Assembly (NCBI GenBank): GCA_018665505.1
Contig: JABJCS010000472.1
Coordinates: 1-5,568 of the forward strand
Source of the DNA: Alphaproteobacteria bacterium
Lineage (GTDB): Bacteria; Pseudomonadota; Alphaproteobacteria; UBA8366
DNA length: 5,568 nt
Direction: 5' to 3'
Every line of letters starts with the position of its first letter. Positions within the stretch are counted from its first letter, which is position 1. Below the pieces are notes generated by a model, which did not search any database, had not been told where the DNA came from, and saw nothing but the letters and a program-made list of their open reading frames with translations. Positions 1 to 5,568 of this stretch are shown here, piece by piece. Position numbers and translations under genes: made by a program.

Positions 1-1574
1 CGATCCTGGAGCATGCAGGTCGCTTGCATGGCGCGCAGGAGATTGTCTCGCGAAGACCCGATAAGTCCCTTCACCGCTATACCTACAAAGAATTCTACCG
101 CCGCGCGAAGCAATTATCGGAAGCCCTATTGAAGGCCGGCCTCCAACCGGGAGACCGTGTCGGCACGCTTTGCTGGAACCATTTCGCGCATCTCGAAGCA
201 TATTTCGGCGTACCATGTGCCGGCGGTGTCCTGCACACATTGAACTTGCGCCTACATCCGGATGAACTGGCTTATATCGCCGGGCACGCAGGCGACCGTT
301 TCTTAATCGTGGATGACGACCTGCTTCACATATTAGACGGATTTAAGGACAAAGTGGATTTCGAGCGTATTTTCGTCGTGCGCTATAATGGCGACGTCGT
401 GCCAGCAGGAATGGAGGATTATGAAGACCTCTTGGCGACCGCCACCGGTGACTTCGAATATCCGGAAATCGACGAATATGCGGCCTGTGGCATGTGCTAT
501 ACGTCGGGCACGACGGGCAAACCCAAAGGCGTCGCTTATAGTCACCGGGGGGTTGTTCTCCATACATTGGCCGTGGCCGCTCCTGATGCCTTCGGTCTCT
601 CTATGCGCGACTGTATCTTGCCGATCGTCCCAATGTTCCATGCCAACGCATGGGGGATGCCGACAACCGCTGCCATGGCCGGAACCAAGATCGTCTTCAC
701 AGGCCCACACGCGGATCATGAAAGCGTGCTTGAATTACTTGAAAGCGAACAAGTCACGATGACCAGCGGCGTCCCAACCGTGTGGTTGCCGGTCGTTGAT
801 TCGTTGAAGCGTGAACCTAGCCGCTGGAAACTGAACCCGAAGCTCAAATTCATCATCGGTGGTTCCGCAGCACCGGAGGCAATGATCCGCGATCTCGACG
901 CGCTTGGACATCAAGTCATCCATGCCTGGGGTATGACGGAAATGACGCCGGTCGGCACGACAGGCATTCCAAAACCGTCATTCGATAAAATGACCAAGGA
1001 CGAACAATTCGCCACCTTGGCGAAACAAGGAATCCCCCTGCCCTTTGTCGATATCCGTGTTATCGGCGATGACGGCCCCGCCCCTTGGGATGGCGAGACC
1101 ATGGGGGAATTACAGGTCCGGGGTCCATGGATCGCGGACGCCTATTACAATCCTGAGGAACCGATATATAGCTGGACGGATGACGGCTGGTTTCGAACCG
1201 GAGATGTCGTGACCGTCGATTCCGAAGGCTATGTCAAAATCACCGACCGGACCAAAGACCTCATCAAGTCCGGGGGTGAGTGGATTAGTTCGGTCGACGT
1301 CGAAAACGCGCTGATGGGACATCCGCAAATCAAGGAAGCCGCCGTCATCGCGATGCCGCACGAACGCTGGGTCGAACGTCCCCTTGCATGCGTTGTCGCT
1401 GAAGATGGGGCCAATCTAACGGCGGACGATATTCGCGATTTCCTGTCGACCAAATTCGCCAAGTGGTGGTTACCGGACGCGGTGGAGTTCATCGACGAAA
1501 TCCCTCGAACATCCACGGGAAAATTCCAAAAAAGAGAACTTCGGGAACGCTTCAAAGATTACCGTGTCGCCTAA
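1..1574 (+). CDS. Fatty acyl-CoA ligase, AMP-forming (AlkK/DmdB-like), 5' partial
   Basis: The enzyme activates a medium- or long-chain carboxylic acid to its CoA thioester through an acyl-adenylate, in the cytoplasm or at the inner membrane, feeding beta-oxidation. The frame is open to the window edge: before a TTG at 24 it reads ILEHAGR, family-like sequence, so that TTG is internal and roughly 15-25 N-terminal residues are missing. Counting that TTG as residue 1, I see the P-loop YTSGTTGKPKGV (159-170), FHANAWG (205-211), HAWGMTEMTP (300-309), GWFRTGD ending in Asp394, the hinge DRTKD (408-412), KSGGEW (415-420) and PRTSTGK, whose Lys500 is the expected adenylation lysine. All core motifs are intact and the length fits the family (about 540 aa). 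The motif order resembles AlkK-type ligases and 3-methylmercaptopropionyl-CoA ligase (DmdB); the substrate cannot be read from sequence. It ends with TAA, converging on the minus-strand genes, with no terminator hairpin visible. Confidence 0.93.
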   Translation, partial: ILEHAGRLHGAQEIVSRRPDKSLHRYTYKEFYRRAKQLSEALLKAGLQPGDRVGTLCWNHFAHLEAYFGVPCAGGVLHTLNLRLHPDELAYIAGHAGDRFLIVDDDLLHILDGFKDKVDFERIFVVRYNGDVVPAGMEDYEDLLATATGDFEYPEIDEYAACGMCYTSGTTGKPKGVAYSHRGVVLHTLAVAAPDAFGLSMRDCILPIVPMFHANAWGMPTTAAMAGTKIVFTGPHADHESVLELLESEQVTMTSGVPTVWLPVVDSLKREPSRWKLNPKLKFIIGGSAAPEAMIRDLDALGHQVIHAWGMTEMTPVGTTGIPKPSFDKMTKDEQFATLAKQGIPLPFVDIRVIGDDGPAPWDGETMGELQVRGPWIADAYYNPEEPIYSWTDDGWFRTGDVVTVDSEGYVKITDRTKDLIKSGGEWISSVDVENALMGHPQIKEAAVIAMPHERWVERPLACVVAEDGANLTADDIRDFLSTKFAKWWLPDAVEFIDEIPRTSTGKFQKRELRERFKDYRVA

Positions 1575-1575
1575 C

Positions 1576-1866
1576 TCACCATCCAAGACGCGATAGCACG
1601 CGGTCGAACCACGTCCGGATAATGCCCAAGGAGACGACGTGAAATCCGCAGATACAGAACGAGACGAACCGTATCAAATGGCCTTCAAAACCGCCGATCG
1701 AATGACCGTAGCGCCAACAGGCAATCCACAGGGGAAAACCGGCCAGCCAAATCAATAACATGCCGAGCGTAAGCGCCACGTCGCGCCGCCAATCATCCGC
1801 CCTGACGATCCGTCCTGAATAGTCGACTGCCGGCAAGGATGAGGCGGATGTTCGCGGCTCCGGCAT
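1576..1866 (-). CDS. Small hypothetical membrane protein, two predicted helices
   Basis: This 96-residue protein is not a family I recognise. Residues 1-29 are polar and end in a charged stretch (RADDWRRD). A first hydrophobic segment spans about 30-51 (ALTLGMLLIWLAGFPLWIAC), followed by a short polar loop and a second segment at about 64-84 (LIRFVSFCICGFHVVSLGII), then a basic tail. That pattern suggests a two-helix inner-membrane protein. The ATG at 1866 lies five bases after the stop of the acyl-CoA dehydrogenase gene on the same strand, which suggests cotranscription and perhaps translational coupling, since no good Shine-Dalgarno is visible. Its TGA stop is one base from the convergent ligase stop. 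In favour of a real gene: it fills the gap exactly and has clean membrane topology. Against: no recognised homologue and no clear ribosome binding site. Confidence 0.55.
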   Translation of the reverse strand: MPEPRTSASSLPAVDYSGRIVRADDWRRDVALTLGMLLIWLAGFPLWIACWRYGHSIGGFEGHLIRFVSFCICGFHVVSLGIIRTWFDRVLSRLGW

Positions 1867-1871
1867 GGCGG

Positions 1872-3083
1872 CTAAAGACCGAGGATCAACTTTGCAATAA
1901 TATCGTGCTGAATTTCGTTAGAACCCCCATAGATCGAGGCTTTGCGATAGTTGAAGTATCGCGGCGTCACAGTGGCCGAATATTCCAATCCAATCGGCTC
2001 GGCATTACTGCCGGGCGAAAGATACTCGCTCTCATGCGGATGCGCGTAATATCCGATGGCCTGCATTGTCAGTTCCGTCACCGCTTGGCCCAATTCAGTG
2101 CCCCGCAATTTCAATAGTGACGATTCGGCACCCGGTCGCTCGCCGGCGCCAAGGGATCCCAGAATCCTCAATTCGCTGACTTCGACCGCCCGTACTTCCA
2201 TCTCCAGCCGAGCGATTTTAGTCCTGAAATCCGGATCCTCAATCAAGGGGCGACCGCCGTTCCGTTCTTGCTTCGCAATCTGACGAGCCTTAGCGATACC
2301 GGCGCGAATACTAGCGCCATGGGATCCACCCCGTTCGAATTCGAGGAGATATTTCGCATAGGTCCAACCTTTGTTTTCCTCGCCGATCCGGTTTTCCACC
2401 GGTACCCGGACATCGTCGAAGAACACTTGGTTGACCTCGTGGAATGGTGCTTGTTCGCCATCAATCAGTAGGATCGGTTCGACACGGATACCGGGTGTGT
2501 TCATGTCGATCAGCAAAAATGAAATGCCTTCCTGGCGCTTCCCTTCGGTGGAGGTGCGCACCAAACAGAAGATCATGTCGGCATGTTGCGCCAATGTGGT
2601 CCAAATTTTCGAGCCATTTACGACATAGTGATCACCATCGCGAATCGCCCTCGTCGAAAGGGAGGCTAAATCGGAGCCCGATCCAGGTTCTGAATACCCC
2701 TGACACCACCAATCGTCGAAGGCGAGGATACGCGGCAAATATCGCTCTTTCTGATCGGGCCGCCCGAATTGAATGATGACGGGGCCGACCATACGGGCGC
2801 CGAATCCAATGGGCCGCGGCGCACCTGCTGTGGAAATTTCATTTTCATAGATATAATGCTCGGCGGCCGTCCAACCGGTACCACCATACTCAACCGGCCA
2901 TCTCGGCGCCGCCCAACCTTTTTCATGAAGCGCCTTCTGCCATAAACGTTGACGATCTGGGTCCAAATAACCTGTGGGAGATTTTTTAAGCGCATCGCGC
3001 ATATCTGCCGAGTACTTCTCCGCGATAAATTCCTGAACTTCCTGTCGAAATTTCTCTTCCGCTGGACTAAAGGACAGGTCCAT
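1872..3083 (-). CDS. Acyl-CoA dehydrogenase (PimC-like / large-subunit type)
   Basis: This FAD enzyme makes the alpha,beta-double bond in an acyl-CoA, the first oxidation step of beta-oxidation, passing electrons to electron-transfer flavoprotein. The 403-residue product has the usual order: N-terminal helical domain (about 1-120), central beta domain with WWCQGYSEPGSGSDLAS (125-141) and FFDDVRVPVENRIGEENKGW (221-240), and C-terminal helical domain (about 241-403) ending in YGGSNEIQHDIIAKLILGL. The residue after Tyr385 is Gly, where medium-chain dehydrogenases carry the catalytic Glu of their YEG motif. The likely base is Glu250 in LLEFERGG, matching the ERTG position of PimC/ChsE-like enzymes as I recall the family. 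The start is the ATG at 3083, preceded by AAGGAG seven bases away; the frame stays open upstream to 3245, but that part does not resemble the family and overlaps the next gene. The small ORF follows five bases after its TAG. Substrate (straight-chain, dicarboxylic or branched) is undetermined. Confidence 0.95.
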   Translation of the reverse strand: MDLSFSPAEEKFRQEVQEFIAEKYSADMRDALKKSPTGYLDPDRQRLWQKALHEKGWAAPRWPVEYGGTGWTAAEHYIYENEISTAGAPRPIGFGARMVGPVIIQFGRPDQKERYLPRILAFDDWWCQGYSEPGSGSDLASLSTRAIRDGDHYVVNGSKIWTTLAQHADMIFCLVRTSTEGKRQEGISFLLIDMNTPGIRVEPILLIDGEQAPFHEVNQVFFDDVRVPVENRIGEENKGWTYAKYLLEFERGGSHGASIRAGIAKARQIAKQERNGGRPLIEDPDFRTKIARLEMEVRAVEVSELRILGSLGAGERPGAESSLLKLRGTELGQAVTELTMQAIGYYAHPHESEYLSPGSNAEPIGLEYSATVTPRYFNYRKASIYGGSNEIQHDIIAKLILGL

Positions 3084-3169
3084 TAGATATCTCCTTGCCG
3101 ATATGCTGACGTTGTTGAGTAGGATATTAGCGCAGCCAATCGGGGAGAACCACAAAGCAGAACAACGGA
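3084..3169 (-). other. 86-base intergenic gap upstream of the dehydrogenase
   Basis: This gap separates the TGA of the helical-repeat gene from the dehydrogenase ATG. It contains the ribosome binding site at 3091-3096. A TAATAT box (3124-3129, minus strand) has a weak TTGTGG (3150-3155) upstream, but the 20-base spacing is too long for a standard sigma-70 promoter. I see no terminator hairpin. Whether the dehydrogenase has its own promoter or is read through from upstream cannot be decided. Confidence 0.3.
3091..3096 (-). promoter_or_regulatory. Shine-Dalgarno site fixing the dehydrogenase start
   Basis: On the minus strand the bases read AAGGAG, then seven bases, then ATG at 3083. This is a near-ideal ribosome binding site and decides the start codon against longer alternatives in the same open frame. 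Confidence 0.85.
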
Positions 3170-4900
3170 TCAACGCCCACCAGCAGCGCTCTCCAAAGAA
3201 ATGACCGTTTTTGCAATACGACTGAGCGCACGCGCACGCCACCACCGGGTTTGCATTCCGCTGACGACCGCTATCGCATTCCCGAGATAATCCTTAGACA
3301 TACCCTTTTCTCCCGCACGGAATGCCATCGCGGATGCTTCGGACCAAATCGACACCCGTTTAAACGTATCGGCTGCCTTCGTCGCTTCTATTGCTTGGCT
3401 TTTCAATCCTTCGACGTCATTAATTTGACCCGTCGCATAGCGGGCCGCCCACATACGCCAAAAAGATCGCGCCTTTAAATCGGTTCCCTCGACATGCCCT
3501 AGGCTTTTCAGAGCGTTCGGATTGTCCCCAATCAAATCATAGGCCTCGGCCAAACAAGACCAGGCGAAATCACTTGCGAACTCACCGTCAATCGCCGGCA
3601 CACTTGTCTCCGCGCTCGTCAACGCCGTTCGGGCTGATTCTATATCTCCCCGTTCCGCGAACTTTCGCGCAGCATTACACAGTGCCACGGCGCGATAGCG
3701 TGGCGAAACTATCTCCTTCGCCACCTTGAGTGCAGCCTTGATTTCACCTTTGGCCGCGTAGGCAGTCGTAACGGCTATTCGCCCCTTGCGCGGATTCGAA
3801 TCCGACGATGCCTCCCGCAGGATCACGAGGGCTCGATCGAGATCGCCGAGTTCGACATAGGCGCTTACTATGGCAGAAACCTTGTCCGCACCCTGTCTTT
3901 TCTCATTTTGCGTATTGCCTGTCGCTAACCCAGATAGAAGCGCTCTTGCACGCTCTATATTGCCTGTCTTTGCGTAAATGACGGCAATATCGGCCTTCAA
4001 TATCGATTCCCGCCCAACATCTCCTATGTTGGCTAATTCGATGCCCGCACGTGCCAAAACCTCGCTCGCTTTGCTCCGATCCCCTTGCCTGCTCCACCCT
4101 CTTGCGATCACCAACAACGCACGTACACGGTCGCCGCCATCCGGCATCAGTTCGAGCGTCTCCTCGGCATCTTCCATCCGTCCGACAGCAACCATTGCCG
4201 CGACAGCTTCCCGTAAAGCAACGAGGACCAGACGAGCATCCGTCAGTCGACGGATAGCATCCTTCATGGGTTCAACCATGCCCGCTGCCGCGAAGACGAC
4301 AATCAAATCCTGCAAAGCCCAATTCCGATAACGATCACGGGTCACGCCGCGGATGCTCTCAAGCGCTTCGTCCAACAGGCAACGCAGGGTCGGCGCAGCA
4401 AAACAGATAGATGGATCATGCGTAGGATCAGCGGATTCTTTTCGCATTGTCGACGCCAACAAGTCCCGCGCGGCCGTATGCTTAAGCAACTGCGTCTTCG
4501 CAACGCCGATTTGTCGGACTCGAGCAGCCTTCAGGGATTTCTGTACCTGAATTGCTTCACCGAGAACCTGCATGTGGATCAACACTGCCGGCCAGATAGT
4601 TTCTTTGTCTATAATTCCGTTTCGCCGTCGATACCGATCCACCGCTTTGCGCGTCGCATCGCCGTAGCGGCCAACTATTGGCCCTTTGTAATATCCTAAT
4701 TGTTTGAGGTTTCGCTGAATTGCGGCAAGGACGTCTCTCCAGCCAAGTTCGCTGGAGAGATCTCCTGGTTCTTCAATGCCCATGACACGGTACGCCCAGG
4801 CATCCGATGACACCGCGAGCAGGAACACTAGCGAGCAAGTGCAAATGCACCCCTTCCAAGATACACGCCACCGACTCATCCTGAAGTTTCGCATTCGCAC
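3170..4900 (-). CDS. Exported protein: peptidoglycan-binding-like domain plus TPR-like helical repeats
   Basis: From the GTG at 4900 the product has 576 residues. A basic N-terminus (1-17), a hydrophobic core (about 18-32) and the site DAWA|YRV after residue 36 form a signal peptide without a lipobox, so the mature protein is probably periplasmic. Residues about 55-96 (IQRNLKQLGYYKGPIVGRYG followed by ATRKAVDRYRRRNG) match the PF01471 peptidoglycan-binding fold. From about 195 to 545 there are some ten helix-turn-helix units, for example ALREAVAAMVAVGRMEDAEE (228-247), DIAVIYAKTGNIERARALL (304-322) and IVSAYVELGDLDRALVIL (344-361), typical of TPR-like solenoids that bind proteins. Cys167 and Cys174 could form a disulphide. 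No catalytic motif is visible, so it is probably a wall-associated scaffold (inference). An in-frame GTG at 4921 precedes the strong AAGGAGG (4912-4918), which argues for starting at GTG 4900 or ATG 4894. It lies downstream of the broken sapC on the same strand. Confidence 0.85.
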   Translation of the reverse strand: MRMRNFRMSRWRVSWKGCICTCSLVFLLAVSSDAWAYRVMGIEEPGDLSSELGWRDVLAAIQRNLKQLGYYKGPIVGRYGDATRKAVDRYRRRNGIIDKETIWPAVLIHMQVLGEAIQVQKSLKAARVRQIGVAKTQLLKHTAARDLLASTMRKESADPTHDPSICFAAPTLRCLLDEALESIRGVTRDRYRNWALQDLIVVFAAAGMVEPMKDAIRRLTDARLVLVALREAVAAMVAVGRMEDAEETLELMPDGGDRVRALLVIARGWSRQGDRSKASEVLARAGIELANIGDVGRESILKADIAVIYAKTGNIERARALLSGLATGNTQNEKRQGADKVSAIVSAYVELGDLDRALVILREASSDSNPRKGRIAVTTAYAAKGEIKAALKVAKEIVSPRYRAVALCNAARKFAERGDIESARTALTSAETSVPAIDGEFASDFAWSCLAEAYDLIGDNPNALKSLGHVEGTDLKARSFWRMWAARYATGQINDVEGLKSQAIEATKAADTFKRVSIWSEASAMAFRAGEKGMSKDYLGNAIAVVSGMQTRWWRARALSRIAKTVISLESAAGGR

Positions 4901-4911
4901 GCGACTACACG

Positions 4912-4918
4912 CCTCCTT
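4912..4918 (-). promoter_or_regulatory. Shine-Dalgarno site for the helical-repeat gene
   Basis: The minus strand reads AAGGAGG here. It is 11 bases before the GTG at 4900 and 17 before the ATG at 4894. The longest frame begins at a GTG at 4921, which places this site inside the coding sequence, so the shorter start is preferred. The 11-base spacing is somewhat long, hence moderate confidence. Confidence 0.55.
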
Positions 4919-4984
4919 CACGGCGAATTCTACAGCAGGTCGCGCAAAAGAGATATTGCTTGAAAATAAGGTGCCGAATATTGG

Positions 4985-5411
4985 CTACGCGGCGTCGCGG
5001 GCTTTCACACGGAAATAAAGCCGCCCGAAATTACCGAGAGAGACCATATGACTGGCAATCCAGCTCAGCCAACCATTGCGGCGCCATTCGTCCGCAATTG
5101 CCGGTGGCAAATTACGCAGACGCCCTTCGTCGATGACGCGGAACCCACGCATGGCGATCTTCTGACCGTTTGGCAGGGTGATATCGGCGGATCGCTCAAT
5201 CAGTAAATCTTGTTCTTCAACCGCGGCCACAAAGTTTCGCGTGGAGCTTTGCTGTCTCGCATAAGCCGAACAAAACCGCGCTATATTCTGCAATAATTCC
5301 GACGAACGGTCGTTCTGGAACAAAGCCCTGTCGCCACCCGTCGCCAGGAGTTCAGACTGGCTATCAACACAAAACGAAAGTTCCGCGTTTGCTTCACCAG
5401 CAATAAAAATA
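4985..5411 (-). pseudogene. SapC-family protein, C-terminal remnant truncated by an IS
   Basis: The remnant encodes 141 residues of the SapC family (PF07277), named after an S-layer-associated gene; its biochemical role is not established. The reading begins IFIAGEANAELSFCVDSQSE at the insertion point. It continues through ALFQNDRSSELLQNIARFCS (29-48), the helical stretch RNFVAAVEEQDLL (58-70), ADITLPNGQKIAMRGFRVID (75-94) and the family-typical end WLSWIASHMVSLGNFGRLY (114-132). Full-length members have about 230-260 residues, so about 100 N-terminal residues and the start are missing; they should lie beyond the IS outside the window. The frame continues across the junction into IS sequence until the transposase TAG at 5429-5431. 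A TTG at 5323 could start a 112-residue peptide but has no convincing ribosome binding site. The gene is best read as disrupted. It lies 84 bases upstream of the helical-repeat gene and may have shared its transcript. Confidence 0.8.
5404..5411. repeat. Predicted 8-bp target-site duplication (one copy)
   Basis: The eight bases next to the IS end read TAAAAATA. IS1595-family elements usually duplicate 8 bp of AT-rich target, so this is the expected duplicated site. Only one copy is in the window, so this is a prediction. Confidence 0.4.
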
Positions 5412-5568
5412 GGGGCTGTCCCAGATAGCTAGCCCATATTTGTTCTAACCCATTGCCTTAGCTGCGATAATTGGGCTGATGGGTCACTGTTGTTAAAACG
5501 CCACTCGCACTCCTTTAAGAATAGGCCGAAATGGGCCTTTGGAACACCGTTGAACTTACGCATGTGGC
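5412..5568 (-). mobile_element. IS1595-family insertion sequence, transposase-3' end only
   Basis: The element enters from the right edge and ends at the sapC remnant. Its presumed terminal inverted repeat begins GGGGCTGTCCCAGAT at 5412, in the style of the ISSod11/ISNwi1 groups (from memory). The transposase stop is only 17 bases from this tip, as is common in compact insertion sequences. The tip was placed by two signs: SapC-like protein sequence begins immediately outside it, and the GGGG start fits known ends. The other terminus is outside the window. An error of one or two bases in the boundary is possible. Confidence 0.75.
5429..5568 (-). CDS. IS1595-family transposase, C-terminal 45 residues (partial)
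   Basis: On the minus strand the frame enters from the window edge and reads HMRKFNGVPKAHFGLFLKEC (1-20), then EWRFNNSDPSAQLSQLRQWV (21-40), RTNMG and TAG. The pattern RKFNG-hxxHF-xLFLKECEWRFN followed by a QLxxLRxW tail is the characteristic C-terminus of ISXO2/IS1595-type DDE transposases (PF12762). The catalytic residues and N-terminal zinc-ribbon region lie outside the window, so it is unknown whether the full gene is intact. The visible part has no stop or frameshift. It shares its strand and reading frame with the sapC remnant beyond its stop codon. Confidence 0.8.
   Translation of the reverse strand, partial: HMRKFNGVPKAHFGLFLKECEWRFNNSDPSAQLSQLRQWVRTNMG

Noticed and set aside
24..26. 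TTG at 24 as the true start of the ligase
   Set aside because: The frame is open to the window edge and encodes family-like residues (ILEHAGR) before it, so the gene simply runs off the left side.
1588..1612. Possible hairpin (CGCG ... CGCG) after the ligase stop
   Set aside because: The stem is only four pairs with no following T-tract, so it is not a credible terminator.
1839..2117. Plus-strand frame of 92 codons starting near 1839
   Set aside because: It is antisense to the dehydrogenase 3' end and the small membrane ORF, shows no recognisable domain and has shadow-like composition.
3124..3155. Sigma-70 promoter (TTGTGG ... TAATAT, minus strand) for the dehydrogenase
   Set aside because: The -10 box is good, but the -35 match is weak and the spacing is 20 bases, so it is not reported as a promoter.
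3084..3245. Upstream in-frame extension of the acyl-CoA dehydrogenase by 54 residues
   Set aside because: The added residues do not resemble the family, they overlap the 3' end of the helical-repeat gene, and a near-perfect ribosome binding site sits seven bases before the ATG at 3083.
3978..4331. Plus-strand frames of 117 and 68 codons within 3978-4331
   Set aside because: They lie antisense to the helical-repeat gene and are rich in Ser, Arg, Ala and Thr, typical of a shadow of a GC-rich gene.
4927..4932. TAGAAT -10 box (minus strand) upstream of the helical-repeat gene
   Set aside because: No -35 element was found at 16-18 bases upstream. Kept only as a remark.
4985..5323. An intact 112-residue gene starting at TTG 5323
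   Set aside because: The same frame continues upstream with SapC-family sequence to 5410, so the TTG is internal and the feature is a truncated gene rather than a small intact one.

Overview
The window looks like a piece of an alphaproteobacterial chromosome, possibly Rhodospirillales-like. This is inferred from protein style only: an AlkK/DmdB-type acyl-CoA ligase, a PimC-like acyl-CoA dehydrogenase, a periplasmic peptidoglycan-binding/TPR-like protein and a SapC-family protein. No rRNA, tRNA or other taxonomic marker is present. Coding density is high and no gene-free stretch exceeds 100 bases.

Layout from left to right. Positions 1-1574 (+) hold nearly all of a fatty acyl-CoA ligase whose N-terminus lies off the left edge. 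Everything to its right is on the minus strand. Positions 1576-1866 encode a small predicted two-helix membrane protein whose stop codon is one base from the ligase stop. Positions 1872-3083 encode an acyl-CoA dehydrogenase with a very good ribosome binding site. Positions 3170-4900 encode an exported protein with a signal peptide, a peptidoglycan-binding-like domain and a long alpha-helical repeat array. Positions 4985-5411 are the C-terminal part of a SapC-family gene. It is cut at 5411/5412 by the end of an insertion sequence, whose partial IS1595-family transposase (5429-5568, minus) runs off the right edge.

Functionally, the ligase and the dehydrogenase are the activation step and first oxidation step of acyl-CoA catabolism. 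They sit convergently around the small membrane ORF. The exported repeat protein and SapC remnant form a separate minus-strand, envelope-flavoured pair. The main discovery is the IS1595-type insertion that has split sapC. It leaves a 141-codon tail and may have separated the downstream repeat-protein gene from its original promoter. I found no CRISPR array, RNA gene, defence system or clearly new multi-gene system.
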